Positions 10,427 to 19,120 of a DNA stretch of 64,000 bases are shown piece by piece; the stretch's first letter is position 1; every line of letters starts with the position of its first letter. Both the position numbers and the translations under genes were made by a program. The notes under the pieces are model-generated. The model did not search any database. It was not told where the DNA came from and saw nothing but the letters and a program-made list of their open reading frames with translations. This DNA is from Halomonas sp. 1513 (GTDB lineage Bacteria > Pseudomonadota > Gammaproteobacteria > Pseudomonadales > Halomonadaceae). Location: the NCBI GenBank assembly GCA_001971685.1, contig CP019326.1, forward strand, positions 4,030,001-4,094,000, in the 5' to 3' direction.

Positions 10427-11289
10427 GGCGCGGTTGACTCCTTTTGGCTGCTAGCGGGCTGCTCGACCGGCAGCCAGACGCGAAATCGACAGCCGCGCCC
10501 CTCCTCGCTGAACGCCTCGATGCGCCCGCCATGCTTCTCGACAATGCTGTAGGAGAGCGACAGGCCAAGGCCTGTCCCCTCGCCTACCCGCTTGGTGGTA
10601 AAGAACGGTTCGAACAGGCGACTCATGTGCTCGGGCTTGATGCCATAGCCAGTATCTTCGACTTCGAACCAGACCGTGGCAGCCTCGACACCGGTGCGCA
10701 GGGTAATGGTGCCGCGAGGGCCTATGGCGTGCCCGGCATTGGTCAGCAGGTTGAGAATCACCTGATTGATCTGCGACGGCAGGCACTCTACCGGCGGTAG
10801 TTCCAAGAATTCGGTGACCACCTCGGCCTTGTACTTGATCTCGTTGTTGACCAGATTCAGGGTGCTTTCCAGGCAGTGCTGCAGATCGGCGGCGCGGAAG
10901 GTTTCTTCTTCGATGTGGGAAAAGTCCTTGAGCGAGGCGATGATGGCACGCACCCGCTCGATGCCCTCGCGAGACTCCTGTATCAACTCGCTAACATCCT
11001 CGCGCAGGAACGCGTAATCTCGCTCCTGCTTGAGCGTCTCCAGCGCCGGATGATCCGCGGCACTGTCGACCATCGCCAGAAGATCCTGAATATAGCCCTC
11101 CAGGGTCTTTAGGTTGGAGTAGACATAGCCAATGGGGTTGTTGATCTCATGGGCCACGCCTGCCGCCAGCTGACCAATGGCAGCCAGCTTCTCGGACTGG
11201 ATCAGCTGCGAGTTGGCCTGCTCGAGGTCGTGGATCAGTTGGCTTGCCTTGAGGCTCTCGTCGGTCATCCTGCTCTGCTCTTCAGGCAT
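10423..11289 (-). CDS. Soluble histidine kinase paired with the HD-GYP-like regulator
   Basis: From the ATG at 11289 (CAGGA upstream) the protein has 288 residues; an ATG at 11322 would add 11. There is almost no sensory region: a short coiled coil leads directly to the H-box GQLAAGVAHEINNPIGY (H47). HATPase_c motifs follow (ILNLLTNAGHAI, DTGYGI, FEPFFTTKRVGEGTGLGL). The dimerisation and H-box region closely resembles the kinase at 7238-8365, suggesting the two are paralogues. Its stop overlaps the response regulator start. It lies about 50 bases downstream of the LOV protein gene, whose C-terminal REC may be a second target. Confidence 0.88.
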   Translation of the reverse strand: MPEEQSRMTDESLKASQLIHDLEQANSQLIQSEKLAAIGQLAAGVAHEINNPIGYVYSNLKTLEGYIQDLLAMVDSAADHPALETLKQERDYAFLREDVSELIQESREGIERVRAIIASLKDFSHIEEETFRAADLQHCLESTLNLVNNEIKYKAEVVTEFLELPPVECLPSQINQVILNLLTNAGHAIGPRGTITLRTGVEAATVWFEVEDTGYGIKPEHMSRLFEPFFTTKRVGEGTGLGLSLSYSIVEKHGGRIEAFSEEGRGCRFRVWLPVEQPASSQKESTAP

Positions 11290-11342
11290 ATGGCATATCC
11301 TGTTATCGGCCCCAATAGGCATATATTTAGGTTTGTTCCCCT

Positions 11343-14300
11343 TCAGTTCTGCAACCCGCGGTCACTTCGGATGCGCCGCACTGCCGCTTGACGAAAAGCC
11401 TGCTTTACCACGAGGCGTAGCTCGTCGTCGTCCCAGGGCTTGGTCAGGAACTTGTAGATCGCTCCTTCGTTGACCGCCTCGGTCACCGTCTTGAGGTCGG
11501 TATAGCCCGACAGCACGATCTGGATGGTGTCCGGATAGAGCCCCTTGGCGCGATGCAGGAACTCGGTGCCGCTCATCTCCGGCATGCGCTGGTCACTGAC
11601 GATCACCTGCACCTCATGGGTCGCCAGCAGCTCGAAGGCCTGCTGGGCGGTACTGGCGGTCAGTACTCGATAGCCGTCGCGGCGCAGCAGCCGATTGAGT
11701 GCGCGCAGGATGTTGGCCTCATCATCGAGCAGCAGCAACGTCTGGCCGCCCTCTTCGCCCTCGCGCCGGGCTGCATCCAGCGACTGAGCCTGATGATGTT
11801 GCTCTAGAAAGGGAATCAGCTCTGCAAGCGGCATCGGGCGCCCGAAGTAATAGCCCTGGTAAGTGTCGCAGAACTGCTTGCCCAGATAAGCACATTGCGC
11901 CTGTGTCTCCACTCCCTCGGCGACCACCTGCAGCTGCAGCTTATGCGCCATCGAGGCAACGCCCTCGATGATCGCCGCATCTCGCTCATCGCTGATCACC
12001 TCCTTGATGAACGAGCGGTCGATCTTGATCTTGTCAATTGGCAGGTATTTCAGGTAGCTGAGACTCGAATAGCCGGTACCGAAATCATCGATGGCGATCC
12101 CAATACCGTACCCTCGCAGCTGCTGCAGCGTCTCGATCGCGCCCTCGGTCTGCTCCATCAAGATGCCCTCGGTCAGTTCGAGCTCCAGTAGCGCCGCCTC
12201 GAAGCGTGTATCGTCGAGCACCTTAAGCACCCCGTCGACGAAACCGCTACGCTGGAACTGCATCGGCGAGACATTCACCGCCATGCTCAAGCGCCCCAAC
12301 CCAAGCGTATTGAGATGCCGGCCATCACGGCACGCTGCGGCGAGTACCCAGTCGCTGATCGGTATGATCTGCCCGGTATCCTCGGCCAAGTCGATGAAAT
12401 CGCCGGGCGTGACCAGTCCGCGACTCGGATGGTGCCAGCGAATCAGCGCCTCCACCCCGACAATGCGACCGCTGGGCCCATGTACCTGGGGCTGGTAGTA
12501 AAGTTCGAATGACTGGTCTTCAATGGCCTGCTGAAGCTCGTTGCGCAGCTTTACCCGCTCGCTGACCTTGTGATTGAGATCCTCGGTATACCACTGGTAG
12601 GTATTCCGCCCCAGTCGCTTGGCCTTGAACATCGCCAGGTCGGCCTGCTGAATCAAGGTGATGGGGTGTTCGATATCACCATCGCTGAGGGCAATGCCGA
12701 TGCTGGCGGTCACTCTGAGCTCTTGGGTCGCAATGCGGTATGGCTTGGCCAGGCTAGCCAGCAGCCGCTCGATCACCGGCATTACATCATCCGGGTGGGC
12801 CAGGTCGGGGAGCACCACCACGAACTCATCGCCGCCGAAGCGGGCCACCGTGTCTCCCGGGCGTAACTGTTGCTCGAGCCGGCTGGCCACCTCTATCAGG
12901 ATGAGATCCCCGGTGTCATGCCCCAGGGTATCGTTGATCGGCTTGAAGCCGTCCAGGTCGACGAACAGCACCGCCAACTGACGCCGATAGCGGCTGGCAA
13001 TCCGGCATCCCTGAACGAGTCGGTCCTCCAGCAGCGAGCGGTTGGGTAGCCCCGTCAGCGCGTCGTGGCTGGCGTTATGTGCCAGCTGCGCCTGATATTC
13101 GCGCTGGGTGGAAATATCGTTCTGTATGCCGATGAAGTGCGTCACCTCGCCGCTGTCGTCGCGTACCGGAGAGATATACAGATCGTTCCAGAAGTCCGCG
13201 CCATCCTTGCGGTAGTTGCGAATCACCACGTGCAGATCGCGCTGCTCGGCAAGTCCCTCTCGCAGCATTTTACGCGCGCGCGGTTCGGTATTCTCGCCCT
13301 GCAGGAATCGACAGTTGCGCCCCAGCGCCTCCGCTCGCGAGTAGCCGGTGATACGCTCGAAGGCGGGGTTGACGTAGATCAGCGGCAGATCCCTCTTGCG
13401 GGCATCGACGATCACCACGCCGTTGACGCTCGACTCGAGGCTACGCTCGAAGATCCGCAGCTGCCGTTCGGCGGCCTTGCGTTCGTTGATATTGTGGAAA
13501 TAGACCGCCAAGCCCTCTTCCGAAGGGTACGCATGTACATCCACCCATAGATCCAGCGGTGGATTGTAGGCCTCGAAGTGCACCGACACCTGTTCGTTCA
13601 ACGCGCGCCGATACTCCAGCTCGAAACGGGTCCCGCAAGCCTCGGGGAAGGCTTCCCAGATGTTCCGTCCCCGCAGCGTGCTAGGCTCGCGCTCCAGCAT
13701 CTTTCCAGCTTCGCTGTTGAGGTAGGTGAAGTACCAATCGGCATCAAGCGTAAAGAAGCCGTCGGTAATGCTCTCCAGGGTGTTGGTCAGCCGATCTGCG
13801 AGACGCCCCACCTCTTCACGCAGCGCCTTCTGCTCGGTGATGTCCTGGGTGGAACCCTGGACCCGCACGATCCGGTCATGGTTGTCGCGCAGCGCCTGGC
13901 CGATCACACGCACCCAGACCAGTCGGCCCTTGGCAGTGACCACTTCGAGCTCTTCATCGAAGGGTTTGCCTTGCGCCATGCAGGCCTGGAAGGCATCGGC
14001 AATGCACTCGCGAGAGACCGGGGCATAGTAGGCGATGGCCTGTTCGACACTCGGCTGAAACCCCGGCGGCTCATCATGGAGATGACAAACCTCATCCGAC
14101 CACACGGGAGAGGTCTGGCCCTGATCCACGTACCATCCGCCGATCAACGCCGTCTCTCCCACGATCCGAAACAGCTGGGTGTGATGCTGCAGGGTCAGCT
14201 CATCGTGCTTGCGGCCGGTGACGTCTCTCGCCACGACGTAGACCGCCTCCTCGTGCCCAAGAGCCGCGTTGATCTCGACCCATCGCTCAACGCCCTGCGC

Positions 14301-16055
14301 ATCGTTGATGCGTATCTCCAGCCCGTGCACTGCCTCGCCACAGGCCAGCCGCTCGAGGGCCGCGCCGACCAGCGGCTGGTCTGCGCGGCACACCAGCACA
14401 TCATAGTGCTCGCCGACCAAACGCTCGGCCGAATAGCCCAGCAAGGTCTCGAAGGTGCGGTTGATCTGCAGGAAGCGCCCGTCGAGCCCGATCCGGCACA
14501 GCAGCTCCAACGACAGCGTGAAGAACTGATCGCGCTGTCGATAGGCATGCGCTGCCTCCCGATGGCTAAGCGCGTTGCTGCGGCGCCGCTGCTCGGCGAG
14601 CCGATACAGGCCCAGGGTGACCATCAGCAGCAGAGTGAACAGCAGGCCGCTGACCAGCAGCAGACCGGGCAGGTGGGTGCTGCGGGCCAGCGCCGAGGCC
14701 TGCATATAGGCGGTAAGCTGCCACTCTTTGTTTTGGCCGACGCGTAGCTCCAACATGCCCATCGAGGTCCACTCCGCCTGGCCTGTCTGACGGTTGCCCA
14801 GCACCGCTAACGTCGAGTGAGCGTTGTTCACGGCAACCGAAAACGGCCCTTCGAGCTTTGAGGTATCGTGCTCGATCAGCGTGGCCACATCGAAGCGAGC
14901 GATGAGCCAGCGACCCTGCCGATCGGTCACGTGCAGCGGCTCGGCCAGCCAGATGCCGAGCGCGCCGTACTCATCCCGATAAACCGAACTCAGGCTGCCG
15001 CTATTACGATCCGCGGCGTCGGCCAGCCATGCCAGGGCTTCGGGCGTCTCCAGAAATGCCGGTAGCGATGCCTCGGCGTCAGTGTGGCGAGCCCTCAGCC
15101 TGATGGGCGCAAGCTCATCATCGAGCACGCCGAGCAGCAGCATCGCCGGGAAATCTCGCAGGTAGCTGCTGGACTCCTGCTGCCACAGCCGTCCTTCAGG
15201 AAGCGCTTCCGCGGCTTCCCAGCGGCGCGCCTGGCGGTCGAGCAGCAGCAGGTGGTCGTCCAGGGCATGCTCGATCGTGCCAGCCACTTGCGTGAGTACC
15301 AGCTCGCTCTTGCTGGTCAGATGCTGCAGCGACTGCTGACTGAACAGCAACCAACCACCGCAGCTGAGAACCGCGCCCAGCGCCCCTGCCGCCAACACCC
15401 ACTTCCCTGGCGCCTTGCCATGGGTCTCGCGTCGCGCCGCCATCAGCAGTGCCAGGCCGCTGCTCAACACGAACGCACTGGCAACACTGCTGGCCTGAAA
15501 ATGGCTGAACGGATGCCCCAAAGACGCCACTGCGCGAGCATCACCCAACAGCACCATCAGCAAGATGGCAAACCCGGTCAGCAATAGAAGCCCACCCAGC
15601 ACTTGCGCCAGCCGCTTGGAGGACCAAAGACCTGGGCCCCCTGCCAGCAGCCCCAGCCCTTGGGCGATGAAGGCGATAAGCATCACCGCACCGGTCAGCG
15701 GCTGGCGACTTATCAGGGCCAGTGTCTCTGCGCCACCCGCTCCAAGCAGGCGGTGGCTCAAGCCGTAGACACCCAGGGCCAGGAGCGCACCCGCGGCGAC
15801 GCGGCAAATGCTGGCGTAGCCGAGCAATCTCGCCAGCAGCGACGCGCCGAACAGCCCGACCCCCAGCGCGCTCTCGGGCAGGATGATGTCCCGTATGTCC
15901 AGCGGGGGGGCAGGCGACAGCAGGGCATGCAGCAGCCCCAGGCTACCCAGCGCCAGACATGCCAAGGCGATCAGCAGGAGCATGAACTGTCGGATCAAGG
16001 CGTGACGCTGATGTGCGAGATCGCCGGCACGCACTGACGTAGTGGTAGCAGTCAT
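11343..16055 (-). CDS. Membrane LOV-GGDEF-EAL protein with C-terminal receiver
   Basis: 1570 residues. About seven membrane helices (20-238), a periplasmic sensor segment (~240-462), an eighth helix (463-484), PAS-like domains at ~510-620, ~630-745 and ~755-860, then a LOV domain (~868-985). The LOV domain has the photoactive GRNCRFLQG (Cys915) and flavin-contact N947, N957 and Q978 (in IGIQND). The GGDEF domain (~1000-1160) keeps FGGDEF (1073-1078) and an RxxD inhibitory site (R1065-D1068). The EAL domain (~1170-1420) keeps EAL (1202-1204), ELTEG and DDFGTGYSSL. The REC domain (1440-1560) has D1444/D1445, D1488 and K1539. Both c-di-GMP synthesis and hydrolysis look possible, with blue light and phosphorylation as inputs. 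A C-terminal REC is unusual. The first of five closely spaced minus-strand genes. Confidence 0.92.
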   Translation of the reverse strand: MTATTTSVRAGDLAHQRHALIRQFMLLLIALACLALGSLGLLHALLSPAPPLDIRDIILPESALGVGLFGASLLARLLGYASICRVAAGALLALGVYGLSHRLLGAGGAETLALISRQPLTGAVMLIAFIAQGLGLLAGGPGLWSSKRLAQVLGGLLLLTGFAILLMVLLGDARAVASLGHPFSHFQASSVASAFVLSSGLALLMAARRETHGKAPGKWVLAAGALGAVLSCGGWLLFSQQSLQHLTSKSELVLTQVAGTIEHALDDHLLLLDRQARRWEAAEALPEGRLWQQESSSYLRDFPAMLLLGVLDDELAPIRLRARHTDAEASLPAFLETPEALAWLADAADRNSGSLSSVYRDEYGALGIWLAEPLHVTDRQGRWLIARFDVATLIEHDTSKLEGPFSVAVNNAHSTLAVLGNRQTGQAEWTSMGMLELRVGQNKEWQLTAYMQASALARSTHLPGLLLVSGLLFTLLLMVTLGLYRLAEQRRRSNALSHREAAHAYRQRDQFFTLSLELLCRIGLDGRFLQINRTFETLLGYSAERLVGEHYDVLVCRADQPLVGAALERLACGEAVHGLEIRINDAQGVERWVEINAALGHEEAVYVVARDVTGRKHDELTLQHHTQLFRIVGETALIGGWYVDQGQTSPVWSDEVCHLHDEPPGFQPSVEQAIAYYAPVSRECIADAFQACMAQGKPFDEELEVVTAKGRLVWVRVIGQALRDNHDRIVRVQGSTQDITEQKALREEVGRLADRLTNTLESITDGFFTLDADWYFTYLNSEAGKMLEREPSTLRGRNIWEAFPEACGTRFELEYRRALNEQVSVHFEAYNPPLDLWVDVHAYPSEEGLAVYFHNINERKAAERQLRIFERSLESSVNGVVIVDARKRDLPLIYVNPAFERITGYSRAEALGRNCRFLQGENTEPRARKMLREGLAEQRDLHVVIRNYRKDGADFWNDLYISPVRDDSGEVTHFIGIQNDISTQREYQAQLAHNASHDALTGLPNRSLLEDRLVQGCRIASRYRRQLAVLFVDLDGFKPINDTLGHDTGDLILIEVASRLEQQLRPGDTVARFGGDEFVVVLPDLAHPDDVMPVIERLLASLAKPYRIATQELRVTASIGIALSDGDIEHPITLIQQADLAMFKAKRLGRNTYQWYTEDLNHKVSERVKLRNELQQAIEDQSFELYYQPQVHGPSGRIVGVEALIRWHHPSRGLVTPGDFIDLAEDTGQIIPISDWVLAAACRDGRHLNTLGLGRLSMAVNVSPMQFQRSGFVDGVLKVLDDTRFEAALLELELTEGILMEQTEGAIETLQQLRGYGIGIAIDDFGTGYSSLSYLKYLPIDKIKIDRSFIKEVISDERDAAIIEGVASMAHKLQLQVVAEGVETQAQCAYLGKQFCDTYQGYYFGRPMPLAELIPFLEQHHQAQSLDAARREGEEGGQTLLLLDDEANILRALNRLLRRDGYRVLTASTAQQAFELLATHEVQVIVSDQRMPEMSGTEFLHRAKGLYPDTIQIVLSGYTDLKTVTEAVNEGAIYKFLTKPWDDDELRLVVKQAFRQAAVRRIRSDRGLQN

Positions 16056-16381
16056 GCCAGAAAATTCTCCGCCTCACCCGAGCAAGGGTGGCCATGTGAC
16101 ATGGGTAGTCCTCAACGTCATTATCGGCAGTATTTCATCAACCTTGATAGGCGATGGTCGCCACGGAGGAATATCCAAAGACTGCTCAAAACCACAGCAA
16201 TGCAGCACTAATTCGTAGGCATACTCCAAAAATCATCAAGCCTGCACCACTCTTGACTGAATCCGATCCTGGTAGATCCGTGGGTTTGCGTCAGGCCGCC
16301 TGCCTGGCCTGAACCTGCTGCTCGAATTCAGTAGCCGCCGGGAGAGTGGCATTTCACTCTGCCGCTTGTTTTTTACAGGCC
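16056..16381. other. Intergenic spacer between the LOV gene and the cyclase gene
   Basis: 326 bp with no convincing gene. On the minus strand, just after the cyclase stop, there is a run TGTAAAAAACAAG and then a weak inverted repeat (agagtg / cactct, about 16346-16363). CAGGCC/GGCCTG (about 16292-16311) is another short repeat. The spacer should hold the LOV operon promoter, but I see no clear -10/-35 pair. Confidence 0.5.
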
Positions 16382-18373
16382 TCAGGGACTGACCGGTTGC
16401 CAGTGGGCTCGGTTGCGCCCTGCTTCTTTGGCAGCGTATAGGCCCTGATCTGCGCGCTTGATCGCTGGTTTCAAGGAGCTTTCTCCAGCGCTGACTAGCG
16501 TAACCCCCAACGAAGTGGTGTAGGCCAATACACCATCTCCCGTGGCGTCCTGATCGATCTTGACCGGGGTGGTGGCGACCGCCTCGCGTAGCCGCTCTGC
16601 GACCTGCAGGGCCTGCTCGCGATTGGTATCCGGCAGCAGCACGGCGAACTCCTCGCCGCCCATGCGACACAGCACATCGCCGTCGCGCAGCACCTGTCGG
16701 GCCAGGGTGGCGAAGGCTTGCAGCACCAAATCGCCCACGTCGTGGCCATAGGTATCGTTGATGCGCTTGAAATGGTCGAGGTCGATAGCAACCAGCGACA
16801 GCGGTGCCCCGCTTCGCTTGGCGCGGGCGATTTCCATGGCCGCCTGATCTTCCAGAGCGCGGCGGTTGCCCAAACCGGTGAGCGGGTCGGTAAGCGCCTG
16901 TCGCTCCAAGCGTGTTTCCAACGCCTTGCGATCGCTAAGGTCGAATACCGTGGCCCGGGAGTACTGAAAGCCCTCCTCAGTGACGTGCGCTGTGGCGTGG
17001 ATCGCAACCCATAGCCGTGTACCATCACGACACGACAGCTCACACTCGGCGCGGCCCTCCTGGCCCTCGCACAGCACCTTCTGAAAGGCAGCATCGAACG
17101 CTGCGCGAGTCTCCGTTGTAACGAAGTCACGGTAGTGACGCTTGTCGATCACTTCGTCGGCGCGATAGCCCAGCCATTTAAGCTCGGTGCGGTTGATCTT
17201 GATGACCCGGCCGTGGCTGTCCAGCGAGTGGTAGCCACAGGGGGCATGCTCGTAGAGGTCCTGCACCTCACCGGCATACTGACGCGCCTCGCGGGAGAAT
17301 ACCAAGGCACGCTGCCTGAGCTCACGCAGGCGATGGCTGCTGAGCACCCAGAACACCCCAAAGGCCCCCGACAGCAGATACACCAGTGCGATGGCCAGCA
17401 GCTGAAACGGGTTCTCCTTGAGCAGTCCCCAGAGACTGGGTCGCGGCATCAGGATGCCGAGACGCCAGGGCTGGGTCTCCGCCTCGCTAAGGATCATCCC
17501 GGCCTGACTGCGGTAGTGCTGAGTGCGGATGTCGTGACTGCGGAAAGCAAGCAGGTGATCCGCCAGGAGCGCCGTGCCCTGGTTGCTGGCGCTCAGTGCG
17601 CTCCAGGCGTCCTGCCCGAGCGCTTGCAGCGGTCGGCCGAAGCGCTGCTGTTGGCCTTCGGTGTCGGGCAACAGCCACTTGCCCTGGGCATCTACCAGCA
17701 GGGCTTCACCCGGCCCCTCATCCAGAGCGCTTGGCAGTGTCGTGGTAAGTAATGACCAGTCTAGGGTGAACAGCAACACGCCCAGTCGCTCGCCGCTGTC
17801 ACCGATGATCGGCGTGGCAATATCGATGACAGTGGTCAGCGGTGCCTGCTCTCCACCGGAGGCACCCAGGCGAATAGATGAGACATACAGGTCCCGCGCC
17901 TGCAGGCTCATGGCCTTGTGGAAGGCGGTTGTCGCGTCATGGTCAGCCACCGGCGGCCGCGACAGCTGGGGCACCGTCGAGGTCGCGACCCACTCTCGGC
18001 CCTCAGTGTCGACTACTGCAAGGCGGGTATAGCGGCCAAAGTGGGTCAGCAGGGTGTCGAACAGCGCCGCCAGCTGATCCCAGTCGTTTTGCGACGCCAG
18101 CCCCCACGTCGGCGTTAGGGCTTCGTGCTGGCGGGACAGGAAGCGTCTCAGCAGCGGGTACTCCGCGGTGGCCAGCACCTGATTGAAGCTCTCGTTCATG
18201 CTACGCAAGAGCAAATCATACTCGGATGCCAGCAGCGCCTCGGCAGACCGGCGCGAGGCGTCGACTCGCTCATTCAGATGAGAGGTGAAGATGGGCGCCA
18301 GTGTCAGCGAGACCAGTGCCACGGGAAGCAGCACGGCTACCGTCAGGCGGGCCCATAAGGGCTGGATGATCAA
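16382..18373 (-). CDS. Membrane diguanylate cyclase with CACHE-like sensor and PAS
   Basis: 663 residues from a TTG start preceded by GAGG; no in-frame ATG exists near the N-terminus. One membrane helix at 8-30, an extracytoplasmic sensor of about 285 residues (dCACHE-like length and position), a second helix at ~322-345, a PAS domain (~370-480), and a GGDEF domain (~490-655). The catalytic site is MGGEEF (GGEEF at 572-576) and an RxxD product-inhibition site is present (R563-D566). No EAL domain. It should make c-di-GMP in response to an external ligand. It is the first gene of the minus-strand signalling block and is divergent from the pilus operon across the AT-rich spacer. Confidence 0.9.
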   Translation of the reverse strand: MIIQPLWARLTVAVLLPVALVSLTLAPIFTSHLNERVDASRRSAEALLASEYDLLLRSMNESFNQVLATAEYPLLRRFLSRQHEALTPTWGLASQNDWDQLAALFDTLLTHFGRYTRLAVVDTEGREWVATSTVPQLSRPPVADHDATTAFHKAMSLQARDLYVSSIRLGASGGEQAPLTTVIDIATPIIGDSGERLGVLLFTLDWSLLTTTLPSALDEGPGEALLVDAQGKWLLPDTEGQQQRFGRPLQALGQDAWSALSASNQGTALLADHLLAFRSHDIRTQHYRSQAGMILSEAETQPWRLGILMPRPSLWGLLKENPFQLLAIALVYLLSGAFGVFWVLSSHRLRELRQRALVFSREARQYAGEVQDLYEHAPCGYHSLDSHGRVIKINRTELKWLGYRADEVIDKRHYRDFVTTETRAAFDAAFQKVLCEGQEGRAECELSCRDGTRLWVAIHATAHVTEEGFQYSRATVFDLSDRKALETRLERQALTDPLTGLGNRRALEDQAAMEIARAKRSGAPLSLVAIDLDHFKRINDTYGHDVGDLVLQAFATLARQVLRDGDVLCRMGGEEFAVLLPDTNREQALQVAERLREAVATTPVKIDQDATGDGVLAYTTSLGVTLVSAGESSLKPAIKRADQGLYAAKEAGRNRAHWQPVSP

Positions 18374-18842
18374 GGGCGGAACCTCGAATAAGGTTGGCCG
18401 CGGTCCCTGCAGGCAAGTGGTTATTGTTGTCAGGAGCAGAATGGGGCTTGTCGCTGACTGCGCGCAGTATCCAGCAAAAGTCGCGTGGCGTCACCCTGAG
18501 ATAAGTTCCTTGCCCACCGAGCCAAGCTTGGCCACTATCCCCAGATAAATTGCGCAGGACTAGGGGTGGCTAAGCAATAATATGCAAGAAAGATGAGCCA
18601 ATCGAGTATAAAAAAATAACTTAACCCAATATTTACCATCGCATTAATTAACATTGCCTGTTGCATAAAAACGCCAACACGCTTTATTTAGCGATAAAAA
18701 CTTTCTGCTCTTAATTTCCCAAACAAAGAAACAAAGCTTGTGTCGCTCCCAAAATACAACTAATGTAAATCTACGTTATACCAGCTTCGGTGTTATAACG
18801 TTGAACAGGCTGATATGCGAACTGGCCTGGCGCCTGAAATAA

Positions 18843-18946
18843 CAGGCAACATGTTGACAAGGGCATAGCCGTTGCAAAGCGGTGACGCAAAGCTACCTGT
18901 CCAGGGATGCCCGCATCCTGTGGATCGAGGGGCCGCCACACGCCTG
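18843..18946 (+). promoter_or_regulatory. Candidate c-di-GMP-I (GEMM-I) riboswitch
   Basis: The segment matches the GEMM-I pattern in order. AAGGGCATAGCC (consensus AGGGCAAACC) is followed by a short stem ccgtt/agcgg (18869-18873 / 18878-18882) capped by a GNRA loop GCAA (18874-18877). The hallmark GGTGACGCAAAGC (GACGCAAAGC at 18884-18893) comes next, then a long stem tcca-gggatg / catcct-g-tgga (18900-18924), closed by GCtaCC / GGgGC. Outer caggc (18843-18847) can pair with gcctg (18942-18946). It lies 175 bases upstream of the pilus operon, in the sense orientation, beside genes for c-di-GMP enzymes. No covariance search was run. Confidence 0.8.
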
Positions 18947-18964
18947 AATTCCATTTCGGGATTC
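18946..18964 (+). promoter_or_regulatory. Possible riboswitch expression-platform hairpin
   Basis: A 7-bp stem gaattcc / gggattc (one G-U pair) with an ATTTC loop directly follows, and by one base overlaps, the 3' strand of the riboswitch outer helix. The downstream CCTCCTTGTT is only weakly T-rich, so it may be an imperfect terminator or a structural switch. Inference only. Confidence 0.4.
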
Positions 18965-19120
18965 CCTCCTTGTTGCGATCCTCTTTCTGGATAATAAGCT
19001 CTTTGTGTATTTAGTTGTAGAACCGTAACCAGTCGGCGACACACAGAGTAAGCGTATGCCTTGGTCAATTGATTATTAGGTCGTTATCAACGACATAATA
19101 CACTCGAGGGAGCGCTCTCT

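Larger units (their letters stand above)
18374..19120. other. AT-rich regulatory spacer upstream of the pilus operon
   Basis: 747 bp without a supported gene, and markedly AT-rich at 18541-18790 compared with its surroundings. It holds an inverted repeat (cgttata 18774-18780 / tataacg 18794-18800), then the candidate c-di-GMP riboswitch (18843-18946), a downstream hairpin (18946-18964) and a ~155-nt leader to the first pilus gene. Short reading frames here (for example 18793-19068 minus) show no protein-like features. AT-rich spacers upstream of surface-structure genes are common targets of nucleoid proteins. Confidence 0.6.

Noticed and set aside
16236..16670. Arginine-rich minus-strand frame at the end of the cyclase gene
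   Set aside because: Shadow of the cyclase coding frame; no start signal or domain.
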